Origin: Thiosocius sp049669185
GTDB taxonomy: Bacteria; Pseudomonadota; Gammaproteobacteria; Chromatiales; Chromatiaceae
DNA length: 64,000 nucleotides
Assembly: GCA_049669185.1 (NCBI GenBank)
Contig: JBATKF010000505.1
Location: forward strand, 1 to 64,000
Reading direction: 5' to 3'
Part shown: positions 8,881 through 15,796 of the stretch, one piece after another
How positions within the stretch are numbered: position 1 is the first letter of the stretch
How the letters are laid out: each line of letters opens with the position of its first letter
The notes under the pieces: model-generated
Seen by the model: only the letters and a program-made list of their open reading frames with translations
Database searches by the model: none
Told to the model about the DNA's origin: nothing
Translations under genes and position numbers: made by a program

Positions 8881-9195
8881 TCACATGGAGCGGCCCAAAT
8901 TACCTGCAACAATCAGGAAATCCACGTCGACGGTGTCCCTGACACTCAGTGCGCCGCCAAACACGGAGAAAGGGGTAATGCCGAAATCGCTGTGCAAGAG
9001 GCGCAGACGACCCGCCACGCGGGTTTCGCCATCATCGGTCTGAATCGATACCGGTCGCGTATAGCGTCGACTGACACCGCGCAGGCTCACCACCAGGTCC
9101 GCGGTCGAACTGCCCCTCCCTGGCCCGGTCGACCGCAATCGCGACGCCTGTCGTGAAGTACCAGGAACCCCAGCAGACTGCGCAAAGCGTTCAGA
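8881..9195 (-). pseudogene. yceI: Decayed YceI-family gene fragment (N-terminal part lost, frameshift)
   Basis: The frame ending at 8881 encodes a YceI C-terminal half: ADLVVSLRGVSRRYTRPV, then LLHSDFGITPFSVFGGALSV and VDVDFLIVA. YceI proteins are periplasmic lipocalin-like isoprenoid-binding proteins. No start codon or signal peptide precedes it. Just upstream a different frame reads ALRSLLGFL, and the TSR..LRSTG continuation is shifted, so at least one frameshift is needed. The fragment begins directly after the xerD stop, and the N-terminal half is missing. It appears to be a remnant left by deletion next to the recombinase gene. Confidence 0.7.
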
Positions 9196-10131
9196 TCAAC
9201 CCCGCGGGTGGTGGCGCGCATGCAGCGCCTGCAGCCGCTCGCGTGCCACATGGGTGTAGATCTGGGTGGTCGACAACGAGCTGTGACCGAGCAGCAGCTG
9301 CACGACGCGCAGGTCGGCGCCGTGATTCACTAGGTGGGTGGCGAACGCATGACGCAACGTATGCGGTGACAGTGACTGGTGGATACCGGCCGCCAGCGCA
9401 TGCTTCTTGATCCGATACCAGAATGCCTGGCGTGTCATAGCGGCGCCGCGCCGGGTGGGAAACAGCGCGTTGCTGGGCCGCGCGTCCAAGAGCTCGCGCC
9501 GCGCGCCGGCGACGAAGCGCTCGATCCAGCGCATGGCCTCCTCACCCAGGGGCACCAGGCGCTCCTTATTGCCCTTGCCGGTCACCCTGACCAGCCCCTG
9601 GGTCAGGCTCAGCTGGTCGGGCTGCAATCCCACCAGCTCGCTTACCCGCAGACCCGTGGCATACAGCAGCTCGAGCATCGCGCGATCACGCAGCCCCTCG
9701 GCAGTGGACAGATCGGGCGCACTGAGCAGGGCCTCGACCTCGGCCTCGCTCAATGATCTGGGCAGCGGACGACCGAGGCGCGGCGCCTCGATCTGGGCGG
9801 TCGGGTCTACCGCGAGGTCGTGTTCACGCAGCGCCCATTGGTAAAACTGACGCAGCGTCGACAACCGTCGTGCACTGGTCCTGGGCTGGGCGCCGGCGTC
9901 GACACCGGCGGCCAGAAAGGCCAGCAGCTGTTCGCGGCGCGCCCCCAACAAATCGGTCTGGGCATTTGCGGCCAACCACCGCGCAAAATGGCGCAAGTCC
10001 GACTGGTAGGACAGCAGGGTGTTCGCGGACAGGCCGCGCTCCATCCAGGCGGCATCTGCGAAGCGCTCGATCTCGGCCGCTGCCGTTGCGCTGATCGGCG
10101 ATTCTGTCTCACCCACGCGGGAGCCCGCCAT
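9196..10131 (-). CDS. xerD: Site-specific tyrosine recombinase XerD
   Basis: The 311-residue protein has an N-terminal SAM-like DNA-binding domain (about 18-105) and a catalytic domain (about 125-300). The full catalytic set is visible: R162 (ATGLRVSE), K186 (GKGNKER), H257-x-x-R260 (PHTLRHAF), H283 (LLGHSS) and nucleophile Y292 (TQIYTH). With XerC and FtsK it resolves chromosome dimers at dif. The ATG at 10131 is preferred because AGGAGG lies 8 bp upstream; an upstream in-frame TTG at 10212 would add an unconserved leader. It is divergent from yqcC. No dif site was recognised here. Confidence 0.92.
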   Translation of the reverse strand: MAGSRVGETESPISATAAAEIERFADAAWMERGLSANTLLSYQSDLRHFARWLAANAQTDLLGARREQLLAFLAAGVDAGAQPRTSARRLSTLRQFYQWALREHDLAVDPTAQIEAPRLGRPLPRSLSEAEVEALLSAPDLSTAEGLRDRAMLELLYATGLRVSELVGLQPDQLSLTQGLVRVTGKGNKERLVPLGEEAMRWIERFVAGARRELLDARPSNALFPTRRGAAMTRQAFWYRIKKHALAAGIHQSLSPHTLRHAFATHLVNHGADLRVVQLLLGHSSLSTTQIYTHVARERLQALHARHHPRG

Positions 10132-10282
10132 CCCAGATCCTCCTCGAATACCGAGCCTGGTGCGAACTGGCCGCGTCGCAGCCGGTACATGGCGCCGATT
10201 TACTACACGCAAAGCCCGTTTGCCTGGATTTCATCACACCCGCGTGCAAGGATAACCTGACGTCGAATGGTGTGGAGGTGCC

Positions 10283-10615
10283 GTGCGCGATCGGTTGAGG
10301 GTGTTGCTGAATTCTCTCGAGTCGGAGCTGCGCTTGCAGGGCCGCTGGGACAGCCTATCACCGCCCGAGGCGGCACTGCGCAGTACGCAGCCGTTTGCCG
10401 TCGACACGCTCGAATTCGATCAATGGCTGCAGTGGATCCTGCTCCCAAAGCTGCATGATCTGCTGCTGCGCCAACAGCCACTGCCGGCGAGCTGCGCCAT
10501 CGAGCCCATGGCGGAGGAGTGCTATGGGCCGGACGATCCCACCACCACTCGCATAGTCTCGATCATCGCGCAGATCGACGCACTGCTGAATGAATCTGAG
10601 GGCGACCTCAATTGA
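10283..10615 (+). CDS. yqcC: YqcC family protein (DUF446)
   Basis: This 110-residue helical protein has the family hallmarks STQPFAVDTLEFDQWLQW and IEPMAEECY. A GTG at 10283 is the only start giving a full-length domain. The function is not established; E. coli yqcC is usually beside the tRNA pseudouridine synthase gene truC, which is not the case here. The C-terminus NESEGDLN is followed by an AT-rich intergenic region. Confidence 0.88.
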   Translation: MRDRLRVLLNSLESELRLQGRWDSLSPPEAALRSTQPFAVDTLEFDQWLQWILLPKLHDLLLRQQPLPASCAIEPMAEECYGPDDPTTTRIVSIIAQIDALLNESEGDLN

Positions 10616-10862
10616 GCAGCGACAGCCGATGGTTTTCCACATTGCCTGTGGAAAACTCTGTGAGCAACATGCAGAGATTGACGTACAGACCGCATGCGAT
10701 CGTATAGGTCATCATTTTGACCAAATTCTAGCCAATTCCGAATTTATTCAATTTTTTCTGAATGTTAGAGAGCTATTCTGAAGTTGCGCCTGGCAATGAT
10801 CCTGCAACTGTCGCGGCACCGGTCCGCAATATTCGACCTGTGCATAATCGTTTCTGACTAAT
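10616..10862. promoter_or_regulatory. AT-rich intergenic region with three DnaA-box-like 9-mers
   Basis: The inverted pair TTTTCCACA (10633-10641) and TGTGGAAAA (10647-10655) sits in a perfect 10-bp-arm hairpin (10632-10656, loop TTGCC). A third site, TGTGCATAA (10839-10847), is the complement of TTATGCACA. All three fit the relaxed TTWTNCACA DnaA consensus. Between them lies an unusually A+T-rich run (about 10710-10780) for this GC-rich chromosome. It could be a DnaA-titration or regulatory region for the gene at 10863, or coincidence. No dnaA, dnaN, gidA or rep gene is near, so oriC is unlikely. Confidence 0.3.
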
Positions 10863-11333
10863 ATGGCTCAAAGGCAAGTAAAGACCCCGGTGCCAAACAT
10901 GCCGATTCCCTTCTGGCGGCGCAAAGACCTCGATGAAATGACCCACGAGGAGTGGGAGTCCCTGTGCGACGGTTGCGCCAAATGCTGCCTGTACCGTCTC
11001 GAGGACGAAGACACTCGGCAGATCCACTTCACCAATGTCCATTGCCGCCTGCTCGACACCGAAACGGCCCGCTGCACCGATTATTCGCAGCGCTCTGTCC
11101 GGGTACCGGACTGTGTGACCATCACGCCCGCCGTGCTCAAAGACCCCTACTGGCTGCCGAAGACCTGCGCCTATCGGCTGTTGGCCGAGGGTCGCGACCT
11201 GCCGCGCTGGCACCCGCTGGTCTCGGGTGACCCCGCGAGCGTCATGCGCGCCGGGCAGCGCGTCTGTCGGCGGTCGATCTGCGAGGATGACGCCGACGCG
11301 CTCGAAAAGCATCTGGTCGACTGGATCGAGTAA
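10863..11333 (+). CDS. ycgN: YcgN family cysteine-cluster protein (UPF0260)
   Basis: The 156-residue protein has the YkgJ/YcgN-type cysteine cluster: LCDGCAKCCL at residues 35-44, then HCRLLD, RCTDY, PDCV and KTCAYRLL, followed by GRDLPRWHPL. Cysteine-cluster proteins of this type are thought to bind zinc or an Fe-S cluster, but the role of YcgN is unknown. The N-terminal PIPFWRRKDLDEMTHEEWE is characteristic. The start at 10863 has no strong ribosome binding site. It is transcribed alone, convergent with trhP. Confidence 0.9.
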   Translation: MAQRQVKTPVPNMPIPFWRRKDLDEMTHEEWESLCDGCAKCCLYRLEDEDTRQIHFTNVHCRLLDTETARCTDYSQRSVRVPDCVTITPAVLKDPYWLPKTCAYRLLAEGRDLPRWHPLVSGDPASVMRAGQRVCRRSICEDDADALEKHLVDWIE

Positions 11334-11370
11334 CCTTTTGCGATCGCAATCCAGCGCGAAGCGAGCGGTC

Positions 11371-12669
11371 TCAGGGCGAAAAGCGCGTCAGAAGGGCCAT
11401 CTCACCCGCGCCTTTCGGTAGCCTGACGGACACCTCCCAGCCACCGCCGGGCACTTCGTCCAGCGGATTTCCCCGCATGTCCAGCATGGTCTCCAGCCGA
11501 AAACGCCGGTTGCCGTCGGGTGCAAGCAACTCCATTTCGTCACCGACGCAGAACTTGTTCTTGACCCGTAGTCTGCACAATCCCGTCGCCGGATCGATGC
11601 CGGCCACCTCCGCGACGAATTGCGACCTGGCGCTGTTCGAGGACCCCTGACGATAGTTCTGCAGATCCTGGCTCGCGTGACGCTGCAAAAAACCGTCCGT
11701 GTAGCCGCGATTGGCAAGGCTCTCCAGTTCTGTCAACAGTCCAGGATCAAAAGGCCGCTGCGCGACGGCATCATCGATCGCGCGCCGATAGACCTGCGTG
11801 GTTCGCGCCGTGTAGTAGTGCGACTTGGTGCGGCCCTCGATCTTGAGACAATCGACCCCGATCTCGGTAAGCCGCTGCACATGCTCGACTGCACGCAGAT
11901 CCCGCGAATTCATGATGTAGGTGCCGTGTTCGTCTTCGAAGATCGGCATGAACTCCCCCGGGCGCTCGCGCTCCTCGAGATAGTAGACCTCGTCCGCCTT
12001 CGGATGGCGCTTGATTTCGGTCAATGGAATCTCGGCCACTGCGTCCAGGTCCTCGCGTGCGATCTTGTAGTCCCAGCGGCAGGAGTTGGTGCAGGTACCC
12101 TGGTTGGCATCGCGATGGTTGAAGTAGCCGGACAAGAGGCAGCGGCCGGAATACGCGATACATAGCGCGCCGTGCACGAATACCTCGATCTCCATGTCGG
12201 GGCAGGCCTGGCGTATGTCGGCCACCTCGTCGAGTGACAGCTCGCGCGACAGAATCACGCGGGTCAGACCGACCGACTGCCAAAACTTCACGCCGGCCGC
12301 ATTCACGGTATTGGCCTGCACCGACAGATGGATGGGCATCTCCGGCCATCGCTCACGAACCAGCATTATCAGCCCGGGATCGGCCATGATCAGCGCGTCC
12401 GGGCGCATCGCCACTACCGGCGCGATGTCGTCCAGAAAGGTCTTCAGCTTCGCGCCATGCGGCATCACATTGGTAGCGACGAAGAATTGCCGGCCTTGGC
12501 GATGCGCCTCGTCGATTCCGATGCGCAGATTGTCTTCCAGAAAGTCGTTGTTACGCACCCGCAGGCTATAGCGCGGCATGCCCGCATACACGGCATCGGC
12601 GCCATAGGCGAAGGCATACCGCATATTGCGCAGGGTGCCGGCGGGGGCAAGCAGTTCAGGGCTGTTCAT
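11371..12669 (-). CDS. trhP: tRNA 5-hydroxyuridine formation protein TrhP (YegQ, U32 family)
   Basis: This 432-residue U32-family protein has the N-terminal ELLAPAGTLRNMRYAFAYGADAVY and the family cysteine motif near residues 168-198 (ALCIAYSGRC, GTCTNSCRW), consistent with Fe-S binding. E. coli TrhP works with prephenate to hydroxylate wobble U34 of some tRNAs under aerobic and anaerobic conditions. The Collagenase_3-like annotation often attached to U32 proteins is probably misleading here. It ends with a small beta-barrel domain. It lies about 90 bp downstream of the DUF389 gene on the same strand. Confidence 0.92.
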   Translation of the reverse strand: MNSPELLAPAGTLRNMRYAFAYGADAVYAGMPRYSLRVRNNDFLEDNLRIGIDEAHRQGRQFFVATNVMPHGAKLKTFLDDIAPVVAMRPDALIMADPGLIMLVRERWPEMPIHLSVQANTVNAAGVKFWQSVGLTRVILSRELSLDEVADIRQACPDMEIEVFVHGALCIAYSGRCLLSGYFNHRDANQGTCTNSCRWDYKIAREDLDAVAEIPLTEIKRHPKADEVYYLEERERPGEFMPIFEDEHGTYIMNSRDLRAVEHVQRLTEIGVDCLKIEGRTKSHYYTARTTQVYRRAIDDAVAQRPFDPGLLTELESLANRGYTDGFLQRHASQDLQNYRQGSSNSARSQFVAEVAGIDPATGLCRLRVKNKFCVGDEMELLAPDGNRRFRLETMLDMRGNPLDEVPGGGWEVSVRLPKGAGEMALLTRFSP

Positions 12670-12757
12670 CGGGCGATCCAGGGGCTCAGCAGTGGGCTGG
12701 GGCCAGGATTGTCGCGCAGTTTCACGGGCGCGGAAAATCGTGTCGAACCAACGGGCA

Positions 12758-13753
12758 TCAAAAAACGACGCTGCGCCGGGTGAGGACGATCAGCAGCAGA
12801 ATCAACAGCAGGATTACCCAGGTCGATCCATAGATCAGTGTCGACTGGCGCGCCTTGCGGCGCTCATGCCAGGTGCGCGGCTTGACGCCTTTGGCCATGA
12901 ACACCAGCTTGGCGGCGACGATGACACACACCACGTTGACCGCCAGCAGCAGCATCGCGCCGGCGGCCAGCCGCGGATGCCCCGCACCGAGCAGCATGCC
13001 CATAGTCGCCGTCGGCGGCAAGAGCGCGACAGCCACCATTACGCCGACCAGGGTCGAGGAAAGCCCGGTGCTCAGCGAGAGCACCGCGGCCGCCCCGGAG
13101 GCCAGCGCCAGCGCGATGCCGTCGAGACCGACATCGGTGCGCGCGAGGATCTCTGTGCTGGCCAGCAGCATCTCGCCACGCCCGATATCGACCGGCCAGG
13201 TCATACCGATCGCAAACGACAACGCAAAGGCGAGGCCGAGCCCGGCCAGGCCCGCCTTCAGCGATTTCCACACCAGATCACCATCGCCCAGCGATGACCC
13301 GAAGGCGAGCGCAATCATTGGCCCGAGCAGTGGTGCAATCACCATCGCCCCGACGACCACCGCGACGTTGTCCTCGATGAGGCCGATCGCGGCAACCACC
13401 GTCGACAGGAAGGTCAACAACAAAAAATTGCTATCGACCCGCGCACCCTTTTCAATCTGTGACATCAATTCTTCGCGTGTCGCCGCAGCGGCATACTGAC
13501 TGTCCTCCTCTTCGCGCGGTAGGACGGTATCTATCGGCAGTACGACGATGCGGGTATTCTCCGAGCCGCCGAACAGGCTCTGCAGCGCGTCCATCACCGG
13601 CTGACGCGTCTTGTCGTTGACCAACATACGAAATGCACGGCGGCCGTCGTCGGCGGGCGCACCCCACCAGTAGTCAGTGACCGCATGCTGGTCCGCGATC
13701 CCCGACAAGGTGTCGGTGTGGCCCGCATCGGCGACTATCTCGATCAGACGCAT
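12758..13753 (-). CDS. DUF389 family membrane protein (TIGR00341-like)
   Basis: The 331-residue protein has a soluble N-terminal domain (about 1-100) and about six to seven membrane segments (about 108-325). The core VVGAMVIAPLLGPMIALAFGSSLGD is the diagnostic DUF389 signature, and VALLPPTATMGMLLG is also conserved. The function is unknown; transport has been proposed for the family. The ATG at 13753 gives MRLIEIVADAGHTDTL, matching the usual start. It is probably transcribed alone, downstream of soeC but with a 144-bp gap. Confidence 0.85.
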   Translation of the reverse strand: MRLIEIVADAGHTDTLSGIADQHAVTDYWWGAPADDGRRAFRMLVNDKTRQPVMDALQSLFGGSENTRIVVLPIDTVLPREEEDSQYAAAATREELMSQIEKGARVDSNFLLLTFLSTVVAAIGLIEDNVAVVVGAMVIAPLLGPMIALAFGSSLGDGDLVWKSLKAGLAGLGLAFALSFAIGMTWPVDIGRGEMLLASTEILARTDVGLDGIALALASGAAAVLSLSTGLSSTLVGVMVAVALLPPTATMGMLLGAGHPRLAAGAMLLLAVNVVCVIVAAKLVFMAKGVKPRTWHERRKARQSTLIYGSTWVILLLILLLIVLTRRSVVF

Positions 13754-13897
13754 GGTGTTTCATCCCTTGCAGACAGACTGGAAGATTCCCGGCGATTGTA
13801 CCCGCGCAATCGCCCGTGATGGGATGCCTGGAATGACCCGACGGCTTAAGGTCGAGGGATGTAATAGACGTTGCGCATCGCACCGATGCGCAGTCTT

Positions 13898-14890
13898 TCA
13901 GCCGACCGTCTGGTAATACAGATTCTGCGGGTGCCTGGCCTCGGCGAAGAAATACCACCGCTCGGCCATTAGGCCGACATACTGAACGGCAAAGGCAAGG
14001 AGCGGAAGGTAGGCCGACTGCAGCGCATTTGACGCCGCCAGCAAGGCCACAGGTAGCACAAACACGGCGACAAGGAAGAACCCCTTGATCGATGCCAGGG
14101 TCGCGTTTCCGGCACCGTGGAAGAACTCACGGGTATTGAACGAACCGCCCATGAAGCCCATCGAACGCTGGCGAATCGCGCTGTGCCGAATGCCGATCGC
14201 GGTCTGCAAGGTCGACCTCGGCTTGATACGTGCGTTGCGATACATCGATAAACCGCGCGTAATGGCCGCCAGCACCGTGAAGATGACCGCCCAAACGCCG
14301 AAGAAACCGACGAGCGCAACGCCGCGCCATGCGGAGAACGCAGCGGCGAGGGTGAAGCCCGATGCCAGGCCGAACAGCAGAAAATTGGCCACCGTAAGTG
14401 GGCTGTGCCATTCCTGGAGGAACCGCAGGCTCGCATAGATCATCGCGGTACACACGAACAGCACCATGGACATCAAGGCACCGACGATACCGAGCAGCAA
14501 CGTCGGATCGACCGGAATCTGCCCCTGGATCACGAACAGCGGGTCGGTCACACGGAAATAGTGGGCAGCGCCATACAGGACAACGAGCACCATGAACATC
14601 GGCAACGCGATCAACTCGCGCGACAGCCAGGAGGAGCGCCATTGCGTGACACCGCGCCAGGCACGGGTAAGAAAGTAACTCGGTTTCCCGAGATGGAATA
14701 CTGCAGCCACCAGGCCGCCGCCCAGCAAGACCAGCGCCAAGGCGCTGCCCATGGCGTAAAAGCTAACGCTGTCCTGCGGTTCGAGGAGATTGGCCAGCGA
14801 ATAAACCTGACCGGTCACCAGGGACATGAACAATCCCTGGCCGGCGCCAATCAGCGTTGTCAGGAAGATTACCGAGAATGCCGGATGCAT
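13898..14890 (-). CDS. soeC: Sulfite-oxidising complex membrane anchor SoeC (DmsC-like)
   Basis: This 330-residue integral membrane protein has about eight hydrophobic segments and belongs to the DmsC anchor family; FHLGKPSYFLTRAWRG and SWLSRELIALPMF are typical. It should fix the SoeAB module to the cytoplasmic face of the inner membrane and deliver electrons to quinone. The ATG at 14890 is preferred, with GGAG 7 bp upstream; an upstream TTG at 14902 is less likely. It is the last gene of soeABC, 63 bp after soeB. Assignment as SoeC rather than a dimethylsulfoxide or polysulfide reductase anchor rests on the operon order and the SoeA features. Confidence 0.82.
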   Translation of the reverse strand: MHPAFSVIFLTTLIGAGQGLFMSLVTGQVYSLANLLEPQDSVSFYAMGSALALVLLGGGLVAAVFHLGKPSYFLTRAWRGVTQWRSSWLSRELIALPMFMVLVVLYGAAHYFRVTDPLFVIQGQIPVDPTLLLGIVGALMSMVLFVCTAMIYASLRFLQEWHSPLTVANFLLFGLASGFTLAAAFSAWRGVALVGFFGVWAVIFTVLAAITRGLSMYRNARIKPRSTLQTAIGIRHSAIRQRSMGFMGGSFNTREFFHGAGNATLASIKGFFLVAVFVLPVALLAASNALQSAYLPLLAFAVQYVGLMAERWYFFAEARHPQNLYYQTVG

Positions 14891-14953
14891 GGAAAACTCC
14901 AAAATCGGTGACGGCAGACAGTAGCCAACAGAGACGCGTTTTTTTTGTGTTCG

Positions 14954-15676
14954 TTAGTAGGCAACATCGTCCAGCGTCTCGCCTTCGGCGGCCGGCAACG
15001 GCGCCTCTTTCTTGAGCGGGTTGTCGGCGCGCTCCAGTTCGTCATCAAAGATCTGGATGCGCGTCTTGCGCCGTGGCAGGTAGTGGTTAGCCGGCTGCGT
15101 ACCCCACTCGGGCATCAGCTGGTAGCCACCGTTCTCGCGGATCGCGATCGAGACCTCGGAATCTGGATCATGCACGTCGCCATACAGCCGTGCCGTGGTC
15201 GGACAGGCCAGCACGCAGGCGGGCTTGCGCTCGTTCTCCGGGAGGCTCTGATCGGTAATGCGATCGATGCACAGCGTACATTTCTTCATCACCTTTTGCT
15301 GCTCATCGAGTTCGCGTACACCATAGGGGCAGGCCCAGGCGCAATACTTGCAGCCAATGCACTTGTCGTAATCGACCAGCACGACACCATTGTCCTCACG
15401 CTTGTGCGACGCCCCGGTCGGACACACCGGGACGCACGGCGGCTCTTCGCAATGCAGACAGCTCTTGGGAAAGTGCACGGTCTCCGTCTGCGGATACTCC
15501 CCGACCTCGAACATCTGCACCCGATTGAAGAAGGTGCCGGTCGGGTCCACGTCATACGGCCGTTGATCGACCAGTGCGCCCGCCCAGCCAGAGGTGTTCC
15601 ATTCTTTACACGAGGTAACACAGGCGTGACAGCCCACGCAGACGTTCAGGTCGATTACCAGTGCCAGCTGGGTCAT
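14954..15676 (-). CDS. soeB: Sulfite-oxidising complex iron-sulfur subunit SoeB
   Basis: At 240 residues this electron-transfer subunit carries four [4Fe-4S] motifs: CVGCHACVTSC (C13, C16, C19, C23), CLHCEEPPCVPVC, CIGCKYCAWAC and CTLC followed by CVLAC. This is the layout of DmsB/PsrB/SoeB proteins. It would carry electrons from the molybdenum site in SoeA to the SoeC anchor. ATG 15676 has GGAGAG just upstream; the TTG two codons earlier is rejected. It is the middle gene of soeABC. No export signal is present, in keeping with a cytoplasmic complex. Confidence 0.87.
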   Translation of the reverse strand: MTQLALVIDLNVCVGCHACVTSCKEWNTSGWAGALVDQRPYDVDPTGTFFNRVQMFEVGEYPQTETVHFPKSCLHCEEPPCVPVCPTGASHKREDNGVVLVDYDKCIGCKYCAWACPYGVRELDEQQKVMKKCTLCIDRITDQSLPENERKPACVLACPTTARLYGDVHDPDSEVSIAIRENGGYQLMPEWGTQPANHYLPRRKTRIQIFDDELERADNPLKKEAPLPAAEGETLDDVAY

Positions 15677-15796
15677 GAGCAATACTCTCCAGTCACGCGC
15701 CGTGGCCCTGGATGACCCGCGCGCGCGATGTGCAAGAAGCGATAACGCAACACTCGATGCCCTCCTTCAGCGGCGACCCGCCGGTGGGACGGCCGT

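Noticed and set aside
10616..10862. Chromosomal origin of replication
   Set aside because: Only three DnaA-like sites and no dnaA, dnaN or gidA nearby; kept as a weak regulatory-region call instead.
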